NCBI GenBank assembly: GCA_025210735.1
Contig: JAOARD010000041.1
Span: 57,964 to 121,963 of the forward strand
Direction of reading: 5' to 3'
Origin: Bacteroidales bacterium
GTDB taxonomy: Bacteria; Bacteroidota; Bacteroidia; Bacteroidales; UBA6680
DNA: 64,000 nucleotides
Positions 46,267 through 57,614 of the stretch are shown here, piece after piece (the first letter of the stretch is position 1; each line of letters starts with the position of its first letter). The notes below the pieces were generated by a model. The model did no database searches and was not told the origin of the DNA. It worked only from the letters and a program-made list of their open reading frames with translations. The position numbers were made by a program, and so were the translations under genes.

Positions 46267-46298
46267 GAAGCCTCCGGGATAAACCATAAGGAGGCTTC
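46267..46298 (+). terminator. hairpin after the hybrid sensor gene
   Basis: Perfect 9-bp stem GAAGCCTCC / GGAGGCTTC with a 14-base loop, 11 bp after the stop. It lacks a T tract, so it may only partly terminate, letting transcription reach the small HTH gene at 46330. Confidence 0.6.
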
Positions 46299-46329
46299 AG
46301 GTAAACCTAATTCACCCACCACAACACTA

Positions 46330-46572
46330 TTGTTTCAGTATTTTAAATACAGAGAGGTTGACCTTAAGAATAAAATCATTCAATGCTTTCCTGAGTTAAC
46401 AAAGAGCGAGGTAAAACTCGGTGTTCTTATAAGACTACAGTTCTCTACAAAAGAGATATCAAATTATACTAATACCGTTGTAAGAAGTGTAGAGGTATCA
46501 AAATACAGGCTAAGAAAAAAGCTAGGGTTTGAAAATCTTTCTGATCTGAACAGAGCTTTAAGTACTATATAA
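46330..46572 (+). CDS. orphan LuxR-type helix-turn-helix protein or gene fragment
   Basis: 80 residues if started at TTG 46330; there is no ATG in frame and the frame opens at 46264. The sequence (FPELTKSEVKLGVLIRLQFSTKEISNYTNTVVRSVEVSKYRLRKKLGF) is the C-terminal DNA-binding domain that ends many large Bacteroidota regulators with TPR or propeller domains. Here the sensor half is absent. Either a stand-alone HTH expressed with the hybrid sensor just upstream, or the remnant of a lost larger regulator. The lack of an ATG favours a remnant. Confidence 0.6.
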   Translation: MFQYFKYREVDLKNKIIQCFPELTKSEVKLGVLIRLQFSTKEISNYTNTVVRSVEVSKYRLRKKLGFENLSDLNRALSTI

Positions 46573-46772
46573 ACCAATTTACACAAAACAAGCTCTGCCA
46601 TTAAGCGAACAGCAAACATTTTGAACCATATTATAACAATTCGCACAACCAGCCATAATTAATGCAGAGTAATTTTATTAAAACATCATGCATTAGTATT
46701 GAATCAGACCTTAATATAGTCTCAAAACTATAATAAAGTACCTCCTTAACTTTCGCAAAGTAAAGCACTATT

Positions 46773-46820
46773 AAAAAAATGCGAACATGTGTATATTGTT
46801 ATAATATTACACATATTCGC
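46773..46820 (-). terminator. terminator of the lipoprotein gene
   Basis: Stem GCGAACATGTGTA / TACACATATTCGC (12 of 13 pairs) at 46781-46793 and 46808-46820, followed on the minus strand by a T7 run. Lies about 30 bp downstream of the stop at 46852. Confidence 0.8.
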
Positions 46821-46851
46821 CCAATATAATCAGTAATTTTCACAATTTAGC

Positions 46852-47955
46852 TTACTGGTAAACAGGAACGTAAAATACTTTTCTTCCACCAATTGCTTTC
46901 TCTGTAACCACAGGTCTCCAACTCTTAAGATCTTTACTGTAGTAAATTATATCTGTAGGTTCTGATGTAATAAGTTTATTACCTTTTACATTAGTCGCCG
47001 TAACTACATATCCGTTATTACCTGAACATACACCATACAGATCAAATTCAGTAATCTTTGATACACTCCATGTAAATCCATTTGACGATACAGCAACCTC
47101 TCCCGCTTTACCTACTCCAATAAAGCTATCGTCACCAGCAAAGATTGACCCGTATACCTCAAATGCTCCCGATACCGGACTCTTTGTACAGACTAATCCT
47201 GCGGGTTGTTGCCAGTTGTTGCCATCGGTACTGGCATAAAGTTCCGTAATATTCATATCCGCCGGACCTCCTTTTACAACACCATTTCTGCTTGCTATAA
47301 GTACACCGTCTTTTTGTACAACATCGTTAAATGATCCATCAATAACTGTACGTGCCATCTCCCAATTTTCAAGATCATCAGATATCATAAGTTTATTCTT
47401 TATGTCTTCTCCCATTCCTCGCCCAAGTCCGTACGATATATATTTATCCCTGAACCTAACAATAGCATCTCTGAATCCAACATTTGTATATATCTTAGGT
47501 TCCGACCAGTTATATCCATCTGTACTATACCTGAAACTTCCTTCAAAAGCATATGAACCTTCTCCGGATAGAACAAATTTACCATTATGGTAGTATATAT
47601 CGCTAATTCTTTTGGCTGTGCTAAATGTTATATTATGATTCACTTCCTGCCATTTAATACCATCTGTGGATGTCCAAAGAAGAGGTATATCAGCCCTGCA
47701 TCCGGGTTGTTTTATTGCCCAAAGCCTCTTTTGTGCCCAGATAATCTTCTCAAACCTAAATCCCTTTGGTAAATCACTGTTATGTTTTGTCCAGTCAATA
47801 CCATTAAATGATGAGAATATTACCACTCCTCCTGTTGAGGAGTTAGAAGCAGAAGCAATAAATCTGTACTTTATAGGCTTGTCTACATTATCCTTACTGC
47901 ATGCTACAATAGCCGCAATAGCCGTTATGATAATAATTCGAAATAAAGTTTTCAT
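46852..47955 (-). CDS. lipoprotein with a BNR/sialidase-like beta-propeller
   Basis: 367 residues. Lipoprotein signal (IIITAIAAIVACSKDN, lipobox AIVAC), then repeats of the form S-x-DG-x-x-W (FNGIDWTKH, STDGIKWQEV, STDGYNWSEP, STDGNNWQQP, SSNGFTWSVS, SKDLKSWRPV), about six, spaced 45-65 residues as in a propeller of the sialidase/BNR type. No catalytic set of a glycosidase is visible, so a binding role at the outer membrane is more likely. Monocistronic. Confidence 0.8.
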   Translation of the reverse strand: MKTLFRIIIITAIAAIVACSKDNVDKPIKYRFIASASNSSTGGVVIFSSFNGIDWTKHNSDLPKGFRFEKIIWAQKRLWAIKQPGCRADIPLLWTSTDGIKWQEVNHNITFSTAKRISDIYYHNGKFVLSGEGSYAFEGSFRYSTDGYNWSEPKIYTNVGFRDAIVRFRDKYISYGLGRGMGEDIKNKLMISDDLENWEMARTVIDGSFNDVVQKDGVLIASRNGVVKGGPADMNITELYASTDGNNWQQPAGLVCTKSPVSGAFEVYGSIFAGDDSFIGVGKAGEVAVSSNGFTWSVSKITEFDLYGVCSGNNGYVVTATNVKGNKLITSEPTDIIYYSKDLKSWRPVVTEKAIGGRKVFYVPVYQ

Positions 47956-48052
47956 TGTTATGATTTATTTTACATTTGTCATATAGAATACGTAAATATA
48001 ACAATTCATAAATAGAAATCAATGCAGATGTGGTAGCCTGTTTGTTGAATCA

Positions 48053-49024
48053 TTATGTTTGCGTTAAAAGTTGAAGTTTATTCGTGATAGTCATTGCTCT
48101 AATCAATATATCCTTTGACGGTATATTCATATCAAACTCTTCAAGATCGCGAAACCATGATAAATAATTAAAGAGGTATTTGGTTGCAACTCCCCTGAAT
48201 CGTATCATCCAGATAAAAAGTCCACGGCTATATCTAATTACATTGTTGATGTGTACAATATCTTTCTTTACATACTCTCCTTTCTCTATATCTATATAAC
48301 CATGCCTTCTTTTACTTATTTTTATAAAATCTCTGTACAGATTGCTGTTTATACTACAAAACAAACTATCCTTCGCAAGGATATATTTGAGATTATCTCT
48401 GAGGCTGTTAACACTTAACTTTTCAACTACAGAATCATACATATTACGATTTCTGTCTCTACTGAATAGTATCGACACATTATCATATATCCCAGACAAT
48501 TTATCTTCTCCCTTTTTATGCTTGGATAGCTTGGGAATATTTCTTGATCCTTTGTAATTTTTAGGTATTGTAAAATCTATTGTCTCAACGATACCATTCA
48601 ATTCGGTTGTTTTATATTCATTAGATCCTACAAGAAATCTGTGCCTCCATCTAAATGAAGTTGTCTTTGATACACCACACAATTCACCTGAATACCTTAC
48701 CGTTAACCCTTCAGCAAGACATTTGGAGTAATTAAGCCACCTTCCTTTTTTTCTAAGTCTCGCTAAAGGCGTTTTACTTAAACAATTAAATGTTCTATTA
48801 CACTCCTTACATTTATATCTCTGAAGATCGTTCTGTCTCCCCCATTTATAGTACTTATCTTCACCACAATGCGGACAAACAACTTTTTCATATGATGTCT
48901 CAAGAAGATTTGCTACCATCTTCTTATCATCAAAATTCTTAATAATTGTTTTTAGCGCTTTGTATTCACAGGTATTAAATTGATTAATCTGTTGTTCAAA
49001 CCGCTTTAGAATTTTAGTTTTCAT
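48053..49024 (-). CDS. IS1595-family transposase of copy 2, first catalytic Asp replaced
   Basis: 323 residues, same architecture as the transposase at 22965: zinc ribbon CPHC ... CKEC, WGRQNDLQRYKC, TPLARLRKKGRWLNYSKCLAEGLTVR, HTH TTSFRWRHRFL, nuclease domain with KDSLFC, HINNVIRY and RFRGVATKYLFNYLSW. At the first catalytic position the sequence is E-T-I-D-F where E-A-D-E-T is usual, so the Asp is replaced by Ile with an Asp one residue later. The two proteins are clearly homologous but diverged, so they are not recent copies of each other. Confidence 0.87.
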   Translation of the reverse strand: MKTKILKRFEQQINQFNTCEYKALKTIIKNFDDKKMVANLLETSYEKVVCPHCGEDKYYKWGRQNDLQRYKCKECNRTFNCLSKTPLARLRKKGRWLNYSKCLAEGLTVRYSGELCGVSKTTSFRWRHRFLVGSNEYKTTELNGIVETIDFTIPKNYKGSRNIPKLSKHKKGEDKLSGIYDNVSILFSRDRNRNMYDSVVEKLSVNSLRDNLKYILAKDSLFCSINSNLYRDFIKISKRRHGYIDIEKGEYVKKDIVHINNVIRYSRGLFIWMIRFRGVATKYLFNYLSWFRDLEEFDMNIPSKDILIRAMTITNKLQLLTQT

Positions 49025-49101
49025 AATGTATCCGGTTATATTTTACTATAACCAGATACGTATCTATGAATTATAATGTTACACTTTTAACGCAAACATA
49101 A
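48053..49101 (-). mobile_element. IS1595-family insertion sequence, copy 2, with perfect 19-bp inverted repeats
   Basis: TTATGTTTGCGTTAAAAGT at 48053-48071 is matched exactly by its reverse complement at 49083-49101, giving an element of 1049 bp. The transposase stop codon TAA is made by the outermost three bases. The ends resemble those of the element at 22898 (ATGTTCTGTTTACG). No 8-bp target duplication is recognisable (TTGAATCA on the left, ATGTTCGT on the right). Confidence 0.85.
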
Positions 49102-49140
49102 ATGTTCGTCTGCCACACATCAATCAGCATCAACACTGTA

Positions 49141-51909
49141 TTAATGTGCTTCAAGCCAATTATTTCCTGTTCCAAAATCAACAAGCAAAGGCACCTTCAG
49201 GCTTGCTACACTCTGCATCTCATTTACAACAATATCCTTAACAATATCTAACTCATCATTAGATACATCAAGAATAAGTTCATCATGTACCTGCAACACC
49301 ATACCTGTTTTAAGACCTTTGTCTAATATGCTCTTCCTGACATTAATCATAGCAAGCTTAATAATATCTGCTGCAGTACCCTGAATTGGAGCGTTTATGG
49401 CATTTCGCTCAGCCACACCACGTACAATAGCGTTACGTGAGTTTATATCTCTGAGCATTCTCTTTCTGCCATACAGTGTCTCAACATACTCTTTCTTACG
49501 AGCCTCCTCTATGCAGTTATTCATATACTCCTTAACCTTTGGGAACGAAGCAAAATACCCATCAATAAGCTCTTTTGCCTCCTTTCTTGATATATTAAGT
49601 CGTTGAGATAGTCCGAATGCTGATATACCATATATTATTCCAAAATTGGCTGTTTTTGCCTTACTACGCTCATCACGTGTTACCTCATCATGCGATTTTC
49701 CGAATATCTTAGCAGCTGTAGCAGTATGAATATCTTTACCCTCCATAAATGCATCAATAAGATTCTCGTCACCACTCATATGAGCCATTATCCTAAGCTC
49801 TATCTGCGAATAATCAGCAGACAAAAGAGTACACCCTTCGCCCGGAACAAAAGCCTCACGAACCTTCATACCTCTATCCTCACGAATAGGAATATTCTGT
49901 AGGTTAGGATTTGTTGAACTAAGTCTTCCTGTGGCAGCCACTGCCTGATTATATGATGTATGAATCTTATTGTCGCCATTTACCAATGCCGGAAGAGGTT
50001 CAATATATGTGGTCAGAAGTTTTTTGACACCCCTGAACTCCAGAATCTTCTCAATAATAGGATGTTTATCCTTAAGCTTCTGCAGAGTCTCCTCACTTGT
50101 AGAGTACTGTTTTGTCTTTGTCTTCTTTGCCTTTGCATCAAGCGCAAGCTTCTCAAAAAGAACTACTCCAAGCTGCTTTGGGGACGATACATTAAGCTCA
50201 GGCTCCTCTGCAAGATTACGTACCTCCTCTTCAAGTTTAATTACATCCTTTCTCAGATCATCGGTAAAACTATTAATTATATCTACATCAAGATATATTC
50301 CTCTGCGCTCCATTGCTGCAAGTACCCTTATAAGAGGCTCCTCAATAGTCCAATACAGCTCACTAAGCCCTTTCTCTTCAAGCTCTGCAAAAATCAGATC
50401 CTTTAACTGCCAGGTAATATCTGCATCCTCAGCAGCATACTCTGTAACCTTATCAACAGAAACATCACGCATACTTTTCTGTGCTTTCCCTTTACCAATA
50501 AGTGTCTCTATGCTTATTGGCGAATAATTAAGATAATATTGAGCAAGAAAGTCCATATTATGCTTCTGATCAGGACTGATAAGGTAGTGAGCAATCATTG
50601 TATCATATAACTTACCCTTTACCTCAATATTGTAGTTATTCAATACATGTATATCATACTTTATATTCTGTCCTGTCTTCGCAATACTATCATTCTCAAA
50701 CAGAGGTCTCAATATTCCCAATACCCTTATTGCCTCATCACGATTTGCAGATAATGGTATATACCATGCCTTCCCTTTTTCTACAGAGAATGATACTCCA
50801 ACAATCTCTGCTGTAAGAGCATTCAGACTGGTTGTCTCAGTATCAAAACAGATATTATCACATGCTGATAGTGTCTCAACAAGCTTCTCTATATCGCTAT
50901 CTGTGTCAACACATATATACTCATGCTCTGTATCATTAACCGATTTATATGACGATACAAAAGCTGGCTCATTATTTACATCATCGCCAAAAAGGGATGT
51001 TTGCACCGGTCCTTCTGCAGGTTTTGGAGTCTCTGTAAACGATGGTATTATTCGTTTTGCCAGACCAGAAAATTCTAATTCTGCGAATAACTCAGAGAGT
51101 ACTTTAAAATTAAACTCCTCTATTTTAAACTCTTCTGCTTTAAAATCTATTGGAGCATCAAGTGCAATTGTTGCAAGTGTTTTTGACAATAATACATTAT
51201 CCTTACCCAAAGTAAGGTTCTCAAGTTGCTTACCTTTAAGATCAGACAAGTTTTCATATAACTCCTCAACAGAACCATATTTTGCAATAAGTTTCTTTGC
51301 CGTTTTCGGTCCAATACCATTTGCTCCGGGAATATTATCAGATGCGTCACCCATTAGTGCAAGAATATCAATAACCTGCAAAGGTGTCTCTATTCCAAAC
51401 ATCTCCTTTACCTCTTCAACACCCAATATCTCAGCATCATTCCCGCTTCTTTTAGGCTTATACATAAATATACCATCCTCAACAATCTGAGCATAATCCT
51501 TATCAGGCGTCATCATATACACCGTGAAATCCTCAGCAAGGGCTTTCTTAGCAAGTGTCCCTACAACATCATCAGCCTCATATTTATCAACCTGAATAAC
51601 TGGTATATTAAATGCCTTAATAATATCCTTAATCACAGGTATAGCACTCTTTATATCCTCTGGTGTAGGCGGACGTTGAGCTTTATACTCTGGGTATATA
51701 TCTCTGCGGAACGATGGAGCCGGAGGATCAAACACAACCCCAATATGTGTTGGCTGCTCCTTCTTCAATAGCTCATCAAGTGTCATGGTAAACCCAAACG
51801 CAGCAGATGTATTCATACCTTTTGAGTTTATTCTGGGGTTCTTAATAAAAGCATAATAAGAACGATATATCAGTGCATATGCATCAAGTAAAAATAATTT
51901 CTTGCTCAT
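49141..51909 (-). CDS. polA: DNA polymerase I
   Basis: 922 residues with all three domains. 5'-3' exonuclease (1-290; LFLLDAYALIYRSYYAF, ALMGDASDNIPG). 3'-5' proofreading exonuclease with intact acidic residues (CFDTETTSLNA, about 355; AEDADITWQL). Polymerase with motif A LLSADYSQIELRIMAH, motif B RSKAKTANFGIIYGISAFG and motif C QVHDELIL. Roles in Okazaki fragment processing and repair. Single gene upstream of IS copy 2, transcribed leftward after the atpDC terminator. Confidence 0.96.
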   Translation of the reverse strand: MSKKLFLLDAYALIYRSYYAFIKNPRINSKGMNTSAAFGFTMTLDELLKKEQPTHIGVVFDPPAPSFRRDIYPEYKAQRPPTPEDIKSAIPVIKDIIKAFNIPVIQVDKYEADDVVGTLAKKALAEDFTVYMMTPDKDYAQIVEDGIFMYKPKRSGNDAEILGVEEVKEMFGIETPLQVIDILALMGDASDNIPGANGIGPKTAKKLIAKYGSVEELYENLSDLKGKQLENLTLGKDNVLLSKTLATIALDAPIDFKAEEFKIEEFNFKVLSELFAELEFSGLAKRIIPSFTETPKPAEGPVQTSLFGDDVNNEPAFVSSYKSVNDTEHEYICVDTDSDIEKLVETLSACDNICFDTETTSLNALTAEIVGVSFSVEKGKAWYIPLSANRDEAIRVLGILRPLFENDSIAKTGQNIKYDIHVLNNYNIEVKGKLYDTMIAHYLISPDQKHNMDFLAQYYLNYSPISIETLIGKGKAQKSMRDVSVDKVTEYAAEDADITWQLKDLIFAELEEKGLSELYWTIEEPLIRVLAAMERRGIYLDVDIINSFTDDLRKDVIKLEEEVRNLAEEPELNVSSPKQLGVVLFEKLALDAKAKKTKTKQYSTSEETLQKLKDKHPIIEKILEFRGVKKLLTTYIEPLPALVNGDNKIHTSYNQAVAATGRLSSTNPNLQNIPIREDRGMKVREAFVPGEGCTLLSADYSQIELRIMAHMSGDENLIDAFMEGKDIHTATAAKIFGKSHDEVTRDERSKAKTANFGIIYGISAFGLSQRLNISRKEAKELIDGYFASFPKVKEYMNNCIEEARKKEYVETLYGRKRMLRDINSRNAIVRGVAERNAINAPIQGTAADIIKLAMINVRKSILDKGLKTGMVLQVHDELILDVSNDELDIVKDIVVNEMQSVASLKVPLLVDFGTGNNWLEAH

Positions 51910-52043
51910 TATTGTTGTTTTAATTTTATATATCTAAATCTCTTTTTAAAGGTTAGATAAAACTTACATTATTGTTCTATCAATTTACCTATTTTAATTT
52001 AAAATATATCAATATAGTTGTTGATAAAGTATTAGATACAGAA

Positions 52044-52074
52044 TAAAAAACAGGAGCCTTAAAGCTCCTGTTTT
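52044..52074 (-). terminator. terminator of atpDC
   Basis: Perfect stem AAAACAGGAGC / GCTCCTGTTTT with a 6-base loop and T run on the minus strand, directly after the atpC stop codon. Confidence 0.88.
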
Positions 52075-52314
52075 CTACTTTGCTAATATTGTAATTTTAT
52101 TCTCTTTTGCTTCAATAACACCACCGTCAATATCAAAATATATAGGATCCTGAATAAGTTTCTCAAACAACCTTATCTGTCCCTTCTCTAATGTTGATAT
52201 TATTGGTGCATGATTCTCTAATATCTCAAAAAGGCCTGCTGATCCGGGAACGCGAACCGCATTCACTTCGCCCGTATAGAGCTGTTTTTCCGGTGTAATG
52301 ATCTCAAGATACAT
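52075..52314 (-). CDS. atpC: ATP synthase F1 epsilon subunit (short form)
   Basis: 79 residues: only the N-terminal beta-sandwich (LEIITPEKQLYTGEVNAVRVPGSAGLFEILENHAPIISTLEKGQIRL). The C-terminal helical hairpin found in Escherichia coli epsilon is missing, as usual in Bacteroidota, so inhibition by the extended hairpin cannot occur. Eight bp after atpD on the same strand. Confidence 0.92.
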   Translation of the reverse strand: MYLEIITPEKQLYTGEVNAVRVPGSAGLFEILENHAPIISTLEKGQIRLFEKLIQDPIYFDIDGGVIEAKENKITILAK

Positions 52315-52322
52315 ATCTGTTA

Positions 52323-53858
<1,536 letters not shown>

Positions 53859-53930
53859 TTACAATTAAACTCTGGTTAAACAAATTTAATATTTTTAGTA
53901 AACTAACCTACAGCTGACCAAATAATATTT

Positions 53931-54905
53931 CTACTTTGTACGCACCATTAACGATTCGCAGAACTCTTTTAGCAAGGTCTTCTTCTCGTCCTTAACTGTT
54001 ATCTTATTAAGTTCCTCATTTGCGAGATTAAAATAGTGCTTTATTCTATCTTCTGTTGTCTCTTTAATATTAACAGAGTCATATATTCTCTTAAAAGTAT
54101 CTACTTTATGATCCCTGTCAAAATCATCTTTCTGAAGATAATCTTTAAGTTCAGCAAGGTCGTCTCCTTTAGCAGTAGATAACGCTTTTATAAGCAGAAA
54201 TGTTTTCTTATTTGAGGCAATATCTCCACCAATATTCTTTCCGAATATCTTTGCATCGCCATAGGTATCCAAAAGATCGTCCTGTAACTGGAATGCAAGT
54301 CCAAGGTTCTCACCAAAGTTATACAGGTGCTGAGCATCCTCATTTGAAGCACCACCTATAATAGCACCAATCTTTAACGATGCAGCTAACAACACAGCTG
54401 TCTTAAGACGAATCATCTCTAAATAGTTCTCCTCAGCAACAAACGATTGATTCTCAAAATTCATATCGTACTGTTGTCCTTCACAAACCTGAATTGCCGC
54501 TTTATTAAACGTTTTTAATACAGGTTTCAGAAACTCCTCATGCGTTCTGGTTACAAACTGCGATGCCTTTATCATCATAGCATCGCCGGATAATATTGCC
54601 GTATTTTCATCCCATTTTTTATGTACTGTAGGATTACCTCTTCTTATATCGGCATTATCCATTATGTCGTCATGCAATAGTGTAAAATTATGAAACACCT
54701 CAATACCAATGGCAGCATCAATAGCGCCCTCTACTGAGTCGGTAAAAAGGTTACACCCCATTATTGTTAATGCCGGACGTAAGCGTTTACCTCCAACAGA
54801 AAGAGCGTATGCAATAGGTTCATATAACCCTGCCGGCTCTTTACTAACATTTGCAGCAATAAGTGCTTTATTAACAATTTCCTGAGCTTGTTTTATATCG
54901 TACAT
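53931..54905 (-). CDS. polyprenyl synthetase family protein (trans-isoprenyl diphosphate synthase)
   Basis: 324 residues with both aspartate-rich motifs: LLHDDIMDNADIRRG (first, about residue 80) and LAFQLQDDLLDTYGD (second, about 205), plus GGKRLRPAL near the start. Condenses isopentenyl diphosphate with allylic diphosphates; length and motifs fit a geranylgeranyl or longer-chain synthase for quinone tails or carotenoids. The residues before the first motif do not settle chain length for me. Four bp after the RND transporter gene, so the two share an operon. Confidence 0.88.
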   Translation of the reverse strand: MYDIKQAQEIVNKALIAANVSKEPAGLYEPIAYALSVGGKRLRPALTIMGCNLFTDSVEGAIDAAIGIEVFHNFTLLHDDIMDNADIRRGNPTVHKKWDENTAILSGDAMMIKASQFVTRTHEEFLKPVLKTFNKAAIQVCEGQQYDMNFENQSFVAEENYLEMIRLKTAVLLAASLKIGAIIGGASNEDAQHLYNFGENLGLAFQLQDDLLDTYGDAKIFGKNIGGDIASNKKTFLLIKALSTAKGDDLAELKDYLQKDDFDRDHKVDTFKRIYDSVNIKETTEDRIKHYFNLANEELNKITVKDEKKTLLKEFCESLMVRTK

Positions 54906-54909
54906 ATAA

Positions 54910-57354
54910 TTAATCTGTGATTATTTCTTCAACTATATTTTCTTCTTTCTTGTCAGACTCTACTCTAACAATCTTTAGGTCGTCAAGTTCAATATCTTCC
55001 TCCTCATCGTATATCTGAAGCAGAGGTTCTTTAAACGATTTACTTATTATAACTCTATCTAAGGTAAGTAATAACGATGGCAATAGTACAAGGTTTGAGA
55101 ACATTGCCACAAAAAGTGTAAGCGACACAAGTATACCCAATGCTTTGGTTCCTCCAAAATCTGATGCAGAGAATATTGAGAATCCAAAGAACAGTACAAC
55201 CGATGTATAGAACATACTTACACCCGTCTCTTTTACCGCATATATTGCCGATTTACGTATATTAAGGTTGCTATGTTTAAGTTCTTGTCGGTATTTTGCT
55301 AAGTAGTGAATAGTATCGTCAATAGATATTCCGAAAGCAATACTAAACACAAGCACTGTTGATGGTTTTATAGGTATGCCAAAATAACCCATTACCATTG
55401 CCGTAACCAGTAGCGGAATTACATTTGGTATAAGTGATATTATCACCATACGCCATGATGTAAACATCCACGCCATAAATATTGATATAAGCAGAACTGC
55501 CAGAAACAGACTTGTAAAAAGACTGTTTACAAGATAATCGTTACCACGCGCATTTACTACACTTGCACCAGTAACAATTGTTTTGTATTTCCCATTTACA
55601 ACTGAATCAACATCGGCTCTGATATTATCCTCAAGCTTAAGCATTGCTTTTGTTCCTATATCAGCAACATTATACTGTATTCTTGCAATAGATGCCGTTG
55701 AGTCAATAAATCCGAATACATAATCATTCTGCCCTCCGGTATTACTTCTTCTCAGATAAGATAGGATAAAATTTGTCTCGGTTCTGCTGGGTAGTTTGTA
55801 GCTACTCTCTTTTCCGTTGTAATAAGCCTGACGTGCAAACTTAGCAGCTGAGTTAATACTAATTGGTTTACTCAACTCCGGATATTTAGCAAGAGCCTTC
55901 TCTATATTATCAATTGTTTTTATTGTTTTATGATTAAGAGCACCACGCTTCTTCTCTGTATTTATAGCTATATCAAGAGGTAATACTCCTTTAAAATTAT
56001 CCTCCATAAACAGCAAATCGGTATATATAGGATCGTGTTTAGGAAGATCATCAACCATATAACCTGTGCTCTCAATAAGACTTATACCATAAATAGCCAC
56101 CCCAACAAGTAGTGTTGCGCATACATAAATCGCCTTTCGGTAGTTAACAGTAAGGTTTACCAACTTATCCATTAACCTGTTTATAATATCGTTGTTAAGG
56201 TGCTTAATATGACGCTGTTTTGGCGGATTAAAGAAACTGAATATTATTGGGATAAGCAGTAACGAGATAAAATATACCCCTATAATATTAACTGAGGCAA
56301 TAACGCCGAACTCTTTTAATATTCGTGTCTCTGTAAATATAAATGTAGCAAAACCAAGTGCTGTTGTAAGGTTAGTCATAAATGTTGCTGAACCAATCTT
56401 CTGAATAACACGCTGCAATGCTTTAATCTTATTCCCGTGATTCTTATACTCCTGATGATATTTATTAAGCAAGAATACACAGTTTGGTATACCAATAACA
56501 ATAAGGAGAGGTGGTATTACTGCTGTAAGAATTGTAATCTTAAAATCCAGTATTGCCATCCATCCCAGTGCCCATACAACCGCAACACCAACAACAAGTA
56601 ACGAGAATGCAACAACCCTTATAGATCTGTAGAACAGGAAAAGAAGAACAGATGTAATTACTGCTGCCAGTAAAACAAACAGAAACATCTCATTCTTTAT
56701 CTTATTGGCTACCTTAATTCTTATATATGGTAATCCGGAGTACTTTAACTCGGTATTATGTTTTTTAGCAAATTCATCTGTATGATGAATAATATCATCA
56801 ATAAGTTTATTACGCTTTTTACTCTGTAGTATCTCTCTGTCAAGAACAACTGCAAGAATATATGAGTTCTCCTTATCGTTATACAGTGTCCCTTTATAAA
56901 AAGGCAGTGATGTTAACACACTCTTTATTGAGTCTACCTCTGCTTTGTTAACCGCACCTTTTTTTGTTACCTGTACAAACTCAAAGTTTCGTTTAGCCTT
57001 ATTCTTTTTAAGTGAAAACGCCTCTGATAACGAGAAAGCTTGCTCAACTCCGTGCACATTATTAATACTGTCAACCATAGTTGTCCAGTCATTAAACTGT
57101 TTAGTCTCAAAGAAACTATCGGTCTTCATTCCCACAACAACCAGATTACCATACTTGCCAAATATCTTTGTAAACTGTTCGTTTTCAATAAACGTTGAAT
57201 CATTTGCCGGAAGCAACGATGCCGGTTCATATGACATCTTTACATTACCAGCCATATACAACATAAATGCTGTAATAATTCCCAGTAAAAGAAGAAGTAA
57301 CGGCCTGTTTTTTAAAATTACCCTCGCTACGATAGTGAACATATTTCTCCTCAT
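54910..57354 (-). CDS. RND-superfamily (MMPL-like) membrane transporter
   Basis: 814 residues with duplicated halves, each with one helix, a periplasmic loop and five or more further helices. MMPL/Patched-type motifs appear as LGWMAILDFKITILTAVIPPLLIVIGIPNCVFLLNKY and FGISIDDTIHYLAKYRQE, with the Asp of the proton relay in the GISIDD segment. Acidic C-terminal cytoplasmic tail. Close to the hopanoid/lipid exporter branch (HpnN-like). The operon with a polyprenyl synthetase suggests lipid or isoprenoid export, an inference from context. Confidence 0.87.
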   Translation of the reverse strand: MRRNMFTIVARVILKNRPLLLLLLGIITAFMLYMAGNVKMSYEPASLLPANDSTFIENEQFTKIFGKYGNLVVVGMKTDSFFETKQFNDWTTMVDSINNVHGVEQAFSLSEAFSLKKNKAKRNFEFVQVTKKGAVNKAEVDSIKSVLTSLPFYKGTLYNDKENSYILAVVLDREILQSKKRNKLIDDIIHHTDEFAKKHNTELKYSGLPYIRIKVANKIKNEMFLFVLLAAVITSVLLFLFYRSIRVVAFSLLVVGVAVVWALGWMAILDFKITILTAVIPPLLIVIGIPNCVFLLNKYHQEYKNHGNKIKALQRVIQKIGSATFMTNLTTALGFATFIFTETRILKEFGVIASVNIIGVYFISLLLIPIIFSFFNPPKQRHIKHLNNDIINRLMDKLVNLTVNYRKAIYVCATLLVGVAIYGISLIESTGYMVDDLPKHDPIYTDLLFMEDNFKGVLPLDIAINTEKKRGALNHKTIKTIDNIEKALAKYPELSKPISINSAAKFARQAYYNGKESSYKLPSRTETNFILSYLRRSNTGGQNDYVFGFIDSTASIARIQYNVADIGTKAMLKLEDNIRADVDSVVNGKYKTIVTGASVVNARGNDYLVNSLFTSLFLAVLLISIFMAWMFTSWRMVIISLIPNVIPLLVTAMVMGYFGIPIKPSTVLVFSIAFGISIDDTIHYLAKYRQELKHSNLNIRKSAIYAVKETGVSMFYTSVVLFFGFSIFSASDFGGTKALGILVSLTLFVAMFSNLVLLPSLLLTLDRVIISKSFKEPLLQIYDEEEDIELDDLKIVRVESDKKEENIVEEIITD

Positions 57355-57554
57355 TAATTTTGCGCTAATGTAGTACTAAAAATATCTATTACCAAGAACC
57401 GTGCCTCGTATTGCAAGATATAAAACAATGAAAAATAACAATATGAGTAATTAATATCAGACAACAATTTATAATATTTTAACAGTAATACAACTATAAA
57501 ACGTAAGTTTATTAAAGTTCTTGAAATTTTACTAAATGTTTTGATCACTATTGT

Positions 57555-57584
57555 TTTGCAAATAAAATGTCTTGTATATATTTG
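57555..57584 (+). promoter_or_regulatory. Bacteroidota promoter of the Na/Pi cotransporter gene
   Basis: TTTG at 57555-57558, an 18-bp spacer and TATATTTG at 57577-57584, a full match to the TTTG/TAnnTTTG consensus. Predicted transcript start near 57590, about 25 bases before the ATG at 57615; this also rules out the reading-frame start at 57567. Confidence 0.75.
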
Positions 57585-57614
57585 CGTTCCTTAAAATTAA
57601 TAGAACAGACAAAC

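Noticed and set aside
48045..49109. Target-site duplication around IS copy 2
   Set aside because: TTGAATCA and ATGTTCGT differ; shifting the element ends inward gives at best 5 of 8 matches.
49970..50527. 185-residue Ser-rich plus-strand frame
   Set aside because: It lies antisense within polA, follows its codon pattern and has no recognisable domain.
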